A stretch of DNA of 64,000 nt from contig CAWCYG010000001.1 in NCBI GenBank assembly GCA_963799815.1, forward strand, positions 62,001 through 126,000, written 5' to 3'. The notes beneath the pieces are model-generated. The model was not told where the DNA came from and made no database searches. It saw only the letters and a list, made by a program, of their open reading frames with translations. The stretch comes from JBDTSW01 sp963799815 (GTDB taxonomy: Bacteria > Actinomycetota > Thermoleophilia > Solirubrobacterales > 70-9). The first letter of the stretch is position 1; each line of letters begins with the position of its first letter. Positions 6,311 through 14,405 of this stretch are shown piece by piece. Position numbers and translations under genes: made by a program.

Positions 6311-8227
6311 ATGGAGCCGACCGCCGCCCCCGAGCGGGCCACCAACGACCCCGTGCGCGACGCGGAGTCACCTGGCGAACGCATCGTCGCTGAGCACAAG
6401 CTGGATGTCACGCCCGACAAGCCGCAGCGTGGCAAGGGCAAGCTCGGGTCGCTCGAGAACCCCGAGGTCTACGACAACGTCCCCGGGCACATGATCCCGG
6501 TCATCGAGCGCGAGTTCGACGACTTCGACTCGGAGGCCGAGAAGTTCCTCGATGGACAAACGCCCGAGGATCAGTTCATCGGCTTCCGCCTCAAGCAGGG
6601 TGTCTACGGGCAGCGTCAGCCCGATGTTCAGATGTGCCGCGTGAAGCTGCCCATGGGCGGCATCACGCCCGATCAGATGGATGTCTTCGCCGATGTGATC
6701 GAGGACTACGCGCCGCTTCGCAAGGGGCACATCACGACCCGCCAGAACATCCAGATCCACCACATCCCGCTGCGCGACATGGCGGAGCTGATCCGCCGCA
6801 TCTCCGACTCCGGCCTCTCCTCTCGCGAGGGCTGCGGCAACACCGTCCGCAACGTCACCGGCGACCCCTTCGCCGGGGTCACCGCGGGCGAGCTCTTCGA
6901 CATCACTCCCTACGCCGGCGCCTACGTGCGCTACTTCGTGCGCCATCCGACCACGCAGCTGATGCCGCGGAAGGTGAAGACGGCCTTCACCGCCACCGAC
7001 GAGGACGTCGCGATCACCGGCATTCACGACATCGGGTTCATCCCGCGCGTCCGTGATGGGGTGCGAGGAGTGGAGATCCGCGTCGGCGGCGGCACCTCGA
7101 TCATGCCCCGCGTCGCCCCCACGCTCTACGACTTCGTCGAGCTCGAAAACGGCGACTACCTCAAGGTCTCCGAGGCCGTGTTCAGGCTCTTCGACCGGCA
7201 GGACTGGCTGCGCGTCAACCGCGCCCGCGCCCGCATCAAGGTGCTGATCGACAAGATCGGCATCGACGCCTTCCGCGAGATGGTCGAGGAGGAGCTCGCG
7301 GGCGACTGGGTCTCAGAGCGCGACTTCTCGATCGATCACCTGCTGTTCACCGACGACGAGGAGGCGAACGCGCCTCCGGTTCCCCTGCAGGTGGCCAGCC
7401 CGAACGGGGACCGCTCCGAGTTCGATCGCTTCTGCGCCTCGAACTCGGCGCCTCAGCGCCAGGCCGGTTTCTCCACCGTCACCGTGAAGGTCACGCGAGG
7501 AGACCTCTCCCCCGAGCAGTTCCGCGGCCTCGGGGAGATCATGCGCGAGTTCACAGGCGGCTACGCGCGAACCACCGTCCAGCAGAACCTTGTATTGCGC
7601 TGGGTGCGCGACGAATCCGTCTACGACGTGTGGCAGCGGCTTGGCGAGCTTGGCCTGGCGGAGGCCGGACAGGACGAAGTCACCGACGTCGTCTCCTGCC
7701 CGGGCACCGACTCCTGCAAGCTCGGGATCACCTCCTCGATGGGCTTGAACCGCGCGATCTCCGAGCGGGTCGAGCGGATGGCAATCACCGACCCGCAGAC
7801 GAAGCGGGTTCACATCAAGATGTCCGGGTGCCCCAACGGCTGCAGCCAGCACCACATCGCGAACATCGGGTTCTACGGCGCCTCGCTCAAGATCGGCGAG
7901 CGACAGCTTCCCGCCTACATCCCGCACCTCGGCGGCAATTACGAGGGCGGTGAGGTCATCTACGGCCACAGATTGAAGGCGCGGCTGCCCGCCAAGCGCG
8001 TGCCCGATGCGGTCGAGCGCTGGCTGCGTCTCTACGAGGCCGAGCGTGCCGCGGGAGAGGAGTTCAACGATTTCGTGGAGCGCGCCGGGACCACGCGCTT
8101 CGAGGAGGAGGTCAAGGACCTCACCATGCCCGTGGAGTTCTCCCTCGAGACCCTCGATCAGTTTGTCGACTGGTCGCGCTCGGACCCGTACAAGGTCGAG
8201 CGCGGCGAGGGCGAATGCGCCGTCTGA
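6311..8227 (+). CDS. sir: Assimilatory sulfite (nitrite/sulfite) reductase, ferredoxin-type
   Basis: A 638-residue sirohaem/[4Fe-4S] reductase that reduces sulfite to sulfide with six electrons, probably from ferredoxin. Two ferredoxin-like half domains are visible (FIGFRLKQGVYGQRQPDVQM and, later, STVTVKVTRGDLSPEQFRGL). Anion- and sirohaem-binding stretches include LRKGHITTRQNIQIHHIP and GNTVRNVTGDPFAGV. The cluster/sirohaem ligands are C463-x5-C469 (CPGTDSC) and C507-x3-C511 (CPNGC). The family includes nitrite reductases, but co-location with cysH, sat and cysC points to sulfite. It is the first gene of a four-gene operon. An N-terminal hydrophilic extension of about 50 residues precedes the conserved part. 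Confidence 0.93.
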   Translation: MEPTAAPERATNDPVRDAESPGERIVAEHKLDVTPDKPQRGKGKLGSLENPEVYDNVPGHMIPVIEREFDDFDSEAEKFLDGQTPEDQFIGFRLKQGVYGQRQPDVQMCRVKLPMGGITPDQMDVFADVIEDYAPLRKGHITTRQNIQIHHIPLRDMAELIRRISDSGLSSREGCGNTVRNVTGDPFAGVTAGELFDITPYAGAYVRYFVRHPTTQLMPRKVKTAFTATDEDVAITGIHDIGFIPRVRDGVRGVEIRVGGGTSIMPRVAPTLYDFVELENGDYLKVSEAVFRLFDRQDWLRVNRARARIKVLIDKIGIDAFREMVEEELAGDWVSERDFSIDHLLFTDDEEANAPPVPLQVASPNGDRSEFDRFCASNSAPQRQAGFSTVTVKVTRGDLSPEQFRGLGEIMREFTGGYARTTVQQNLVLRWVRDESVYDVWQRLGELGLAEAGQDEVTDVVSCPGTDSCKLGITSSMGLNRAISERVERMAITDPQTKRVHIKMSGCPNGCSQHHIANIGFYGASLKIGERQLPAYIPHLGGNYEGGEVIYGHRLKARLPAKRVPDAVERWLRLYEAERAAGEEFNDFVERAGTTRFEEEVKDLTMPVEFSLETLDQFVDWSRSDPYKVERGEGECAV

Positions 8228-8251
8228 GACTAGGCTGATCGGCTGATCTAA

Positions 8252-9070
8252 ATGGCGAAACCACTCCCAGAGCTCGATGTGATCACGGCGCCGGCGCGCC
8301 CTCGGCCCCTGCACGATCCCGAGCCGGCGACGAACGGCGTCGACAACGGGAACGGCAACGGGCTCCCGGTCAGCCTGCCGATGATCGGCGACGAGGTCGT
8401 CGACCCCGACGAGATCGCCGGCCAGCTCGAATCGATGTCAGCGCAGGAGGCGATCGCCTGGGCGATCGAGACGTTTCATCCGAAGCTGGGCTTCGCCACG
8501 TCCTTTCAGAAGACCAGCTCGGTGGTGATCGACATGGCGCACTCGATCGAGACGCAGACGAGCTTCTTCTATCTGGATACCGAGCTCCTGTTTCCCGAGA
8601 CCTACTCCACTCGCGACGCGCTTGCCGAGCACTACGGCATCGACTTCAAGCGCTACGCCGGTATCAGCCTCGGCGAGCAGGAGCAGCGGTACGACGCTAA
8701 CCTCTGGCGCCGCGATCCCGACGCCTGTTGCGGAGTCCGTAAGGTCGAGGTGATGCGCGAGGCCGTCTCTGAGTTGCACTGCTGGGTCTCGGGCATTCGC
8801 CGGGTTGACTCGGAGACCCGCGCCGGCGCAGCGAAGTTCGGCTGGGACAAGCGTTTCGGCTTGTGGAAGCTAAACCCGTTGGCGGATTGGGACGACAGAC
8901 AAATCTGGAACTACTTAAAGGACAACCACGTGCCATACAACCCGCTTCACGACCAGGGCTACCCGTCGATCGGGTGCATGCCCTGCACCATCGCCCCGGC
9001 CGAGGGCGAGGATGCCCGCGCCGGCCGCTGGGCCGGTACCGACCGCTCCGAGTGCGGAATAAATGGGTAG
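8252..9070 (+). CDS. cysH: Adenylyl-sulfate (APS) reductase, thioredoxin-dependent
   Basis: A 272-residue PAPS/APS reductase family enzyme producing sulfite and AMP. The ATP-pyrophosphatase-like fold shows LGFATSFQKTSSVVIDMA, FYLDTELLFPETY and SGIRRVDSETRAG. The cysteine set C159-C160 (CCGVRK) with C242/C245 (GCMPC) ligates a [4Fe-4S] cluster. This is characteristic of plant/bacterial-type reductases that use APS rather than PAPS. The catalytic cysteine is C268 in the C-terminal ECGIN (usually ECGLH). An N-terminal linker of about 45 residues is Gly/Asn-rich. The stop codon overlaps the sat start by 8 nt, so the two are translationally coupled. Confidence 0.93.
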   Translation: MAKPLPELDVITAPARPRPLHDPEPATNGVDNGNGNGLPVSLPMIGDEVVDPDEIAGQLESMSAQEAIAWAIETFHPKLGFATSFQKTSSVVIDMAHSIETQTSFFYLDTELLFPETYSTRDALAEHYGIDFKRYAGISLGEQEQRYDANLWRRDPDACCGVRKVEVMREAVSELHCWVSGIRRVDSETRAGAAKFGWDKRFGLWKLNPLADWDDRQIWNYLKDNHVPYNPLHDQGYPSIGCMPCTIAPAEGEDARAGRWAGTDRSECGING

Positions 9071-10157
9071 CGCCGAGACGGCGCTGAGCCTGACGCTCAC
9101 GAACCGTCAGGCCAGCGACTTCGAGCTGCTCGCAAACGGCGGCTTCGCTCCGCTCGAGGGCTTCATGGGCTCCGAGGACTGGAAGTCGGTCTGCGAGAAG
9201 ATGGAGCTCGCCTCCGTGCCCGGCGAGATCTGGTCGATTCCCATCACCCTCGCGACCGATCTCGAGTGTTCGGAAGGCGACGTGATCGAGCTCGCCGCCC
9301 CCAACGGCAAGGCCCTTGGGCGCCTCCATGTAAGCGAGGTGTTCGAGCGCGATGTCGAGCTCGAGGCCGAGAAGGTCTACCTGACGACCGATAACGAGCA
9401 CCCGGGCGTCGCCGCCATCCGCGAGGAGGGCAACCGCTGCGTGGCCGGGAAGATCGAGGTCGACGCGCTGCCCGACCACGAAGAGGCTTTCACGCGGCGC
9501 TATCAGACAACCGAGGAGTCGAAGCAGGCGTTCGCGGATCGCGGGTGGAAGCGCATCGTCGCGTTCCAGACGCGCAACCCGATCCATCGCGCGCACGAGT
9601 ACCTGACCAAGGCCGCACTCGAGATCTGCGACGGGCTCTACATCCACCCACTGATCGGCGAGACCAAGAAGGGCGACATCCCCGCCGACGTGCGGATGCG
9701 CTGCTACGAGGTCCTGATGGACAACTACTACCACCCCGACCACGTGATGCTGGGCGTGAATCCCGGCAAGATGCACTACGCGGGACCCCGCGAGGCGATC
9801 CTGCACGCGATCATCCGCCGCAACTACGGGTGCACCCACTTCATCGTCGGCCGCGACCACGCCGGGGTCGGCGACTACTACGGCACCTACGACGCGCAGA
9901 AGATCTTCGACGAGATCGATCTGCAACAGCTCGGCATCACGCCGCTTTTCTTCGAGCACACCTTCTGGTGCAACGAGTGCGAAGGGATGGGCTCCGCGAA
10001 GACGTGCCCGCACCCGCAGGAGTCGCACGTGTTCCTCTCGGGTACGAAGGTGCGCGAGATGCTCGGCAACGGCGAGCTGCCGCCCGAGGAGTTCTCGAGG
10101 GCAGAGGTCGCGCAGATCCTGATCGACGCTTACAAGGACGAGGAGGAAGACGACTGA
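9063..10157 (+). CDS. sat: Sulfate adenylyltransferase (ATP sulfurylase)
   Basis: A 364-residue single-chain ATP sulfurylase making APS from ATP and sulfate. An N-terminal PUA-like domain (SDFELLANGGFAPLEGFMG) precedes the catalytic domain. The latter holds QTRNPIHRAHEYL with the HxxH pair at H175/H178 and GRDHAGVGDYYG. Four C-terminal cysteines (CNECEGMGSAKTC) resemble the zinc-binding site of thermophile-type Sat proteins. This homomeric type replaces CysDN, and neither cysD nor cysN is present. The ATG overlaps the end of cysH, and its stop overlaps the cysC start (TGATG). Confidence 0.95.
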   Translation: MGSAETALSLTLTNRQASDFELLANGGFAPLEGFMGSEDWKSVCEKMELASVPGEIWSIPITLATDLECSEGDVIELAAPNGKALGRLHVSEVFERDVELEAEKVYLTTDNEHPGVAAIREEGNRCVAGKIEVDALPDHEEAFTRRYQTTEESKQAFADRGWKRIVAFQTRNPIHRAHEYLTKAALEICDGLYIHPLIGETKKGDIPADVRMRCYEVLMDNYYHPDHVMLGVNPGKMHYAGPREAILHAIIRRNYGCTHFIVGRDHAGVGDYYGTYDAQKIFDEIDLQQLGITPLFFEHTFWCNECEGMGSAKTCPHPQESHVFLSGTKVREMLGNGELPPEEFSRAEVAQILIDAYKDEEEDD

Positions 10158-10711
10158 TGGCAGGCGAGAAGGGGTTCACCCTCTGGTTCACCGGGCTCTC
10201 CGGCTCGGGCAAGACCACGATCACGAACCACCTGGTCAAGGAGCTGCGCAAGCGCGACGTCGCGCTCGAGGTGCTCGACGGCGACATCGTGCGCGAGAAC
10301 CTCTCGAAGGGCCTCGGGTTCTCGAAGGAGGACCGCGACACGAACATCCGCCGCATCGCCTTCGTCGCCAACCTGCTCTCCCGTCACGGCGTCCCGGTGA
10401 TCACCGCCGCGATCTCCCCCTACAAGGAGATCCGCGACGAGGCGAGGGAGATGATGGACGACCGCTTCATCGAGGTCTACGCCAAGGCCTCGGTCGAGAC
10501 CTGCGAGCAGCGTGACGTCAAGGGGCTCTACGCGAAGGCGCGCTCAGGCGAGATCAAGGAGTTCACAGGCGTCTCGGACCCCTACGAGCCTCCTGAGGAC
10601 CCGGAGCTCGTGATCGAGACCGAGCAGCAGTCGCCGGAGGAGTCCGCGCAGCAGATCCTCACCTACCTGGAGGAGCGCGAGCTCATCCCGGGCGCGGCCG
10701 TCGCGGCGTAG
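10157..10711 (+). CDS. cysC: Adenylylsulfate (APS) kinase
   Basis: A 184-residue kinase phosphorylating APS to PAPS. The P-loop GLSGSGKT is at residues 13-20. DGDIVRENLSKGLGFSKEDR is the APS-binding/lid region, AAISPYKEIRDEAR carries the Ser that is phosphorylated in some homologues, and VKGLYAKARSGEIKEFTGV is near-invariant. Length is typical of free-standing CysC. Because the neighbouring reductase has the cysteine signature of an APS reductase, PAPS from this enzyme may serve sulfotransferases, or the reductase may accept both. The ATG overlaps the sat stop by one base. Its 3' end is 8 nt from the convergent PHP gene. Confidence 0.95.
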   Translation: MAGEKGFTLWFTGLSGSGKTTITNHLVKELRKRDVALEVLDGDIVRENLSKGLGFSKEDRDTNIRRIAFVANLLSRHGVPVITAAISPYKEIRDEAREMMDDRFIEVYAKASVETCEQRDVKGLYAKARSGEIKEFTGVSDPYEPPEDPELVIETEQQSPEESAQQILTYLEERELIPGAAVAA

Positions 10712-10719
10712 CGGCGGCG

Positions 10720-11538
10720 CTACGGGCGCTCCGGCACCCGCGGCTCACCTAACCCATAGGTGTCATAAGCGCCCCACCGCGCGAACGTCTTATGGGTCGG
10801 CCCGTGGAAATCCGAGGACGCAGTGGGCACGAGCTCGAACTCCTCGCACAGCTCCAGGCAGTGCTTGGTCTGCTCAGCCGTGTGTGGCGGGTAGAAGGTC
10901 TCGATGCCGTCGAGACCGACGTCGCGCACCAGGCTCTCGACGAGGTCGCGGACCTGGTCCGGGTCCTTGACGTCCCAATAGGGGTGAGCGACGACGGCGA
11001 CACCGCCCGCGTCGTGGATAAGCCGTACGGCCTCCTCGGCTGACGGCCACTTGCGCGAGACGAACGCCTTCGCCCCCGGGACGAGGTATTCCTCGAAGAA
11101 GGGTCCAAGGTCCGGGCCGGCCCCCGCGGCCTTGGCGATGTGGGGGCGGCCGATCGCGTCGGCGGCGCCCGCCTTGGCGACGGCGTCCTCGAAGCTCACC
11201 TCGACGCCATGAGAGTTCAGGTTGGCGATGATCTCCTTGGCGCGATCGACGCGTTCCTGCTGAGCACGGTCGCATGCCGGCTGGATGCGCTCGAGATCGA
11301 TCCAGTAGCCGCAGATGTGGAGGTCCTCTGAGTACTTGTGCACGCACGAGAGCTCGGTGGCTGGCACGTTCTCGATCCCTGCCTCGGCGGCGGCGGCGGT
11401 AGCCTCGGAGACGCCGGCCACACCGTCGTGGTCGGTAAGGGCCATAACCGTGACTCCCGCCTCAGCGGCGGCACGGGCGACGTCGGCGGGCTCGAGCTGG
11501 CCGTCTGAGACAGTTGAGTGTGATTGCAGGTCGATCAT
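10720..11538 (-). CDS. PHP-domain phosphoesterase (TrpH/YciV-like)
   Basis: A 272-residue PHP (polymerase and histidinol phosphatase) family protein. Metal-ligand motifs are in order: MIDLQSHSTVSDG (H-x-H-like, first His replaced by Gln), ALTDHDG, GRPHIAKA, VVAHPYW and SSDFHGPTHK. The layout matches the TrpH/YciV group, whose characterised members remove the 3'-phosphate from 3',5'-bisphosphonucleotides or trim 5' RNA ends. Beside cysC this would suit disposal of PAP, the by-product of PAPS use. The start MIDLQSHS matches family N-termini, and an alternative ATG lies 12 nt upstream (11550). The gene is divergent from the Rrf2 gene with only 18 nt between starts. Confidence 0.8.
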   Translation of the reverse strand: MIDLQSHSTVSDGQLEPADVARAAAEAGVTVMALTDHDGVAGVSEATAAAAEAGIENVPATELSCVHKYSEDLHICGYWIDLERIQPACDRAQQERVDRAKEIIANLNSHGVEVSFEDAVAKAGAADAIGRPHIAKAAGAGPDLGPFFEEYLVPGAKAFVSRKWPSAEEAVRLIHDAGGVAVVAHPYWDVKDPDQVRDLVESLVRDVGLDGIETFYPPHTAEQTKHCLELCEEFELVPTASSDFHGPTHKTFARWGAYDTYGLGEPRVPERP

Positions 11539-11556
11539 GAAGCCGGGCATTGTGAC

Positions 11557-12015
11557 ATGAGGATTTCCGCAAAGGCCGACTACGCGGTGCGGGCGGCGCT
11601 TGAGCTCGCCGCCGCTCCCGACAACGAGCCCATAAAGGGAGAGCAGCTCGCCGAGTCGCAGGGCATCCCGCTCCAGTTCCTGGAACACATCCTGCTCGAG
11701 CTGAAGCACGCCGGGCTTGTCAGGGCGAAGCGGGGCTACAAGGGCGGCTATTGGCTTGACCATTCACCCGAGGAGACGACGATCGCCGACGTGATCCGTG
11801 CCGTCGAGGGACCGCTCGCGAACATTCACGAGGCGGCCCCGGAAGACCTCCACTACGAGGGGGCGGCGGAGCGTCTGCGCGACGTCTGGGTGGCAGTGCG
11901 CGCCAACCTGCGCAAGATCCTGGAGGAGGCGACCCTCGCCGAGGTCGCCCGGGGAGATCTCCCCTGGCGCATCGACGCGATCCTGAACGACCCCGACGCC
12001 TGGACCAAGCGCTAG
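11557..12015 (+). CDS. Rrf2-family transcriptional regulator lacking the Fe-S cysteines
   Basis: A 152-residue winged-helix protein of the Rrf2 family. It begins MRISAKADYAVRAALELA, the family's signature start. It continues with EQLAESQGIPLQFLEHILLEL for the helix-turn-helix and VRAKRGYKGGYWLDHSPEETTIADVIRAVEG for the wing and linker (quoted in part). The three cysteines that hold the cluster in IscR/NsrR (between the wing and dimer helix) are absent: the segment is PLANIHEAAPEDLHYEGA. It thus resembles cysteine-free members such as CymR, a master regulator of sulfur metabolism in Bacillus, and its neighbours are sulfate-assimilation genes. The start was chosen at MRISAK, as in homologues. 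Confidence 0.88.
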   Translation: MRISAKADYAVRAALELAAAPDNEPIKGEQLAESQGIPLQFLEHILLELKHAGLVRAKRGYKGGYWLDHSPEETTIADVIRAVEGPLANIHEAAPEDLHYEGAAERLRDVWVAVRANLRKILEEATLAEVARGDLPWRIDAILNDPDAWTKR

Positions 12016-12070
12016 TCCCAGCGGGCGCTGCTAGCATGCCGCGCCTCCGCTTCTGGTCATAGCTGGTCGA

Positions 12071-12112
12071 CAAAGGCGGAAACCGGAGTCCAAAGGGCCT
12101 TTGCGGCTCCGG
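12071..12112 (+). promoter_or_regulatory. Structured 5' leader hairpin before the TSUP transporter
   Basis: The 109-nt gap contains nested complementary arms: CCGGAG (12083-12088) with CTCCGG (12107-12112), and inside it CAAAGG (12091-12096) with CCTTTG (12098-12103). The outer 3' arm abuts the purine-rich ribosome site GGGGAAG (12111-12117) for the ATG at 12125. A second copy of CAAAGG (12071-12076) could compete for the same CCTTTG arm, allowing alternative folds. I do not recognise a known riboswitch class. Function as a translational switch is inference. Confidence 0.4.
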
Positions 12113-12124
12113 GGAAGCACTGCG

Positions 12125-13039
12125 ATGGACCCGGCAATCATCTTCTTCGGGCTCGGGATCGGGCTGCTCGTCGGCATGACCGGCATGGGCGGGGCTTCGC
12201 TGATGACGCCGCTCTTGATCCTCGTGTTCGGGATCTCGCCCGTGACGGCGATCGGCACCGACATCTTCTACGCCGCCGTGACAAAGACCGTGGGCGGCTA
12301 TCAGCACCTGAAACTGAAAACCGTGCACCGCGGCATCGCCTTCTGGCTCGCGGTCGGGAGCGTCCCCTCGGCGATCGCCGGCGTCTACGTGATCGAGCTC
12401 CTCCAGCGCACCTACGGCGAGGATCTGGACAAGCTCGTCCTCGGAATGCTCGGTGGCGCGCTGCTCGTGGTCGGCATCGCGACTCTCCTGCGCTCGATCT
12501 TCTTCAAGGACGTGATCGCCGAGCGCTACGCGATGCACCTCTACCGCCGCCACATCATCGCGGCGATCATCACCGGCATGACCACCGGCTTCGTCATCGG
12601 CCTCACCTCGGCCGGCAGCGGGACCCTGATCGCGATCGCTCTGATCGCGATCTTCCGCCTCACCCCCCAGCGCGTGGTCGGCACCGACATCTTCCACGCG
12701 GCCGTGCTGCTCTGGGCTGCCGGCATCGCCCACTGGGTGGGCGGCAACGTCGATTTCGTCCTGGCCGGGAACATCCTGCTCGGGTCCGTGCCCGGGGTCT
12801 TGCTCGGCGGCATGCTGTCCGTTCGCGCGCCGCAGGGTTTCCTGCGCCGCGCCCTTGCGGTTGTGCTCTGCGCCTCCGGTGCGACGCTCGTGATCAAGGA
12901 GGGCACTCCCGAGGTCGTGATCCCCGCGATCGCGGTTGCAGCGGTGCTCGTGGGTTCGCTCTTCGGGATCCAGGCGATCTCTCAGCGACGCCTCCGCGAC
13001 CGCACGCCGCCGGGCGCCGCGGGCGCACCCGCGGGATAA
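12125..13039 (+). CDS. TSUP-family sulfite exporter TauE/SafE-type membrane protein
   Basis: A 304-residue integral membrane protein with about eight hydrophobic segments and the internal duplication typical of the TSUP (TauE/SafE) family. The first half has LGIGLLVGMTGMGGASLMTPLL and SPVTAIGTDIFYAAVTKT (in pieces). The second half repeats with FVIGLTSAGSGTLIAIALI and TPQRVVGTDIFHAA. Members move sulfite, sulfate, taurine-derived sulfonates or related anions. Position next to the sulfate-assimilation genes and an Rrf2 regulator suggests sulfate or sulfite transport, but direction cannot be read from sequence. The ATG at MDPAIIFF is preceded by GGGGAAG, and upstream codons in the same frame are unlikely to be translated. 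Confidence 0.88.
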   Translation: MDPAIIFFGLGIGLLVGMTGMGGASLMTPLLILVFGISPVTAIGTDIFYAAVTKTVGGYQHLKLKTVHRGIAFWLAVGSVPSAIAGVYVIELLQRTYGEDLDKLVLGMLGGALLVVGIATLLRSIFFKDVIAERYAMHLYRRHIIAAIITGMTTGFVIGLTSAGSGTLIAIALIAIFRLTPQRVVGTDIFHAAVLLWAAGIAHWVGGNVDFVLAGNILLGSVPGVLLGGMLSVRAPQGFLRRALAVVLCASGATLVIKEGTPEVVIPAIAVAAVLVGSLFGIQAISQRRLRDRTPPGAAGAPAG

Positions 13040-13049
13040 CCTGCCGTTC

Positions 13050-14345
13050 GTGGACTTCAACCCCAGCTCCCGCGTAGACGAGCTGCGCGAGCGCATCCTC
13101 ACCTTCCTCGACGAGCACGTCTATCCCGTGGAGATGGAGACGCTACGGGCACTCGACGACGAGGTCCGAGCCGGCGTGCCCTATCCCGAGATCCTGGTGG
13201 AGATCCGAGCTCGCGCTCGCGCGGAGGGGCTCTGGAACCTGTTCATGCCCGACGAGCGTTACGGCCCCGGGCTCACCAACTGGGAGTACGGGCTCCTCTG
13301 CGAGGAGATGGGCCGCAGTCCTGCAATCGCCGGTATGGCCTTCAACTGCGCCGCGCCCGATACGGGCAACATGGAGATCCTCGCCGAGCACGGCACCGAC
13401 GAGCAGCGCGACCGCTGGCTCACGCCCCTGCTCGACGGCGAGATCCGCTCCTGCTTTTCCATGACCGAGCCGGAGGTCTCCGGATCAGACCCCACCACGC
13501 TCAAGAGCAGCGCCGTGCTCGAGGGCGGCGAATGGGTGATCAATGGCCACAAGTGGTTTACGTCGGGGGCGGTGGGTGCCGCCGTGGCGATCGTCATGGT
13601 CGTGACGGACCCGGAGGCCAATCCCTACGCGCGCGCCTCGATGATCCTCGTCCCAACCGACACTTCGGGCTTCGACCTGGTGCGCCCAGTGCCGGTGATG
13701 GGCCACGACGGCGGCCCCGGCCACTGTGAGATCCGCTACCGCGATTGCCGCGTCCCCGAGGCGAACCTCCTTGGTCCCCGCCAGGCGGGGTTCGTGATCG
13801 CCCAGGACCGCCTTGGCCCCGGGCGCATCCACCACTGCATGCGCGCGATCGGGACCTGCGAGCGCGCGATCGAGATGATGTGCAAGCGAGCCCTCGAGCG
13901 CGAGACCCACGGCGGCAAGCTCGCCGAGAAGCAGTTCATCCAGGACTTCATCGCCAAGTCGCGGATGGAGACCGAGCAGGCCCGCCTGCTCACGCTGAAG
14001 GCAGCCTGGAGGATGGACACCGAGGGCAAGAAGGCAGCCCGGCGCGAGATCTCGATGATCAAGGTCGTGGCCGCGAACGTGGTCATGGACGTACTCGACC
14101 GCGCGATCCAGGTCCACGGAGCCCTCGGGATGTCCGACGACACCCCGCTCGCCGGGATGTGGCGCTTCTCGCGCATGCTGAAGGTTGCCGACGGGCCCGA
14201 CGAGGTCCACAAGATGGTGATCGCGCGTCGCGAGCTCAACCGCTGGGCCAAGCAAGGGGATGACGAGTCGGACGGCACGCCGTCCTCAGACGGCTTAAGC
14301 GCGGCTCAACCGCCCGCCGGCGCCACCGCGCAAGGCACGGGTTAA
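13050..14345 (+). CDS. Acyl-CoA dehydrogenase, ACAD10/ACAD11 type
   Basis: A 431-residue FAD-dependent acyl-CoA dehydrogenase. CFSMTEPEVSGSDPTTLKSS binds flavin and substrate. The stretches GRIHHCMRAIG, ARLLTLKAAWRMDTEGKKAA and KVADGPDEVHKMVIARREL closely match the dehydrogenase half of vertebrate ACAD10/ACAD11 and bacterial LvaC-like enzymes, rather than medium-chain types. In those systems a partner kinase phosphorylates 4-hydroxyacyl-CoA and the dehydrogenase-like protein eliminates phosphate. A candidate kinase is encoded at 16202-17257. The GTG start (VDFNPSSRVDEL) lies 10 nt after the TSUP stop. The last about 30 residues are a Ser/Ala/Pro-rich low-complexity tail. Confidence 0.88.
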   Translation: MDFNPSSRVDELRERILTFLDEHVYPVEMETLRALDDEVRAGVPYPEILVEIRARARAEGLWNLFMPDERYGPGLTNWEYGLLCEEMGRSPAIAGMAFNCAAPDTGNMEILAEHGTDEQRDRWLTPLLDGEIRSCFSMTEPEVSGSDPTTLKSSAVLEGGEWVINGHKWFTSGAVGAAVAIVMVVTDPEANPYARASMILVPTDTSGFDLVRPVPVMGHDGGPGHCEIRYRDCRVPEANLLGPRQAGFVIAQDRLGPGRIHHCMRAIGTCERAIEMMCKRALERETHGGKLAEKQFIQDFIAKSRMETEQARLLTLKAAWRMDTEGKKAARREISMIKVVAANVVMDVLDRAIQVHGALGMSDDTPLAGMWRFSRMLKVADGPDEVHKMVIARRELNRWAKQGDDESDGTPSSDGLSAAQPPAGATAQGTG

Positions 14346-14405
14346 CCGGCGCCCTCAACCCTGCGCAGGCGGTGTGGGCAGCTGCGCGCCGGGTACGGAG
14401 CAATC

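Noticed and set aside
10720..11763. A longer PHP protein starting at 11763
   Set aside because: The added 75 residues are antisense to the Rrf2 coding sequence and do not resemble PHP N-termini. MIDLQSHS is the family-like start.
12020..12124. SAM-I/SAM-IV, c-di-GMP-I or ZTP riboswitch before the TSUP gene
   Set aside because: The conserved core motifs of these classes are not present; only generic nested stems are.
11720..13102. A 460-codon open frame on the minus strand over the Rrf2 and TSUP genes
   Set aside because: Antisense to two well-supported genes, repetitive Asp/His/Arg composition, no homology-like motifs.
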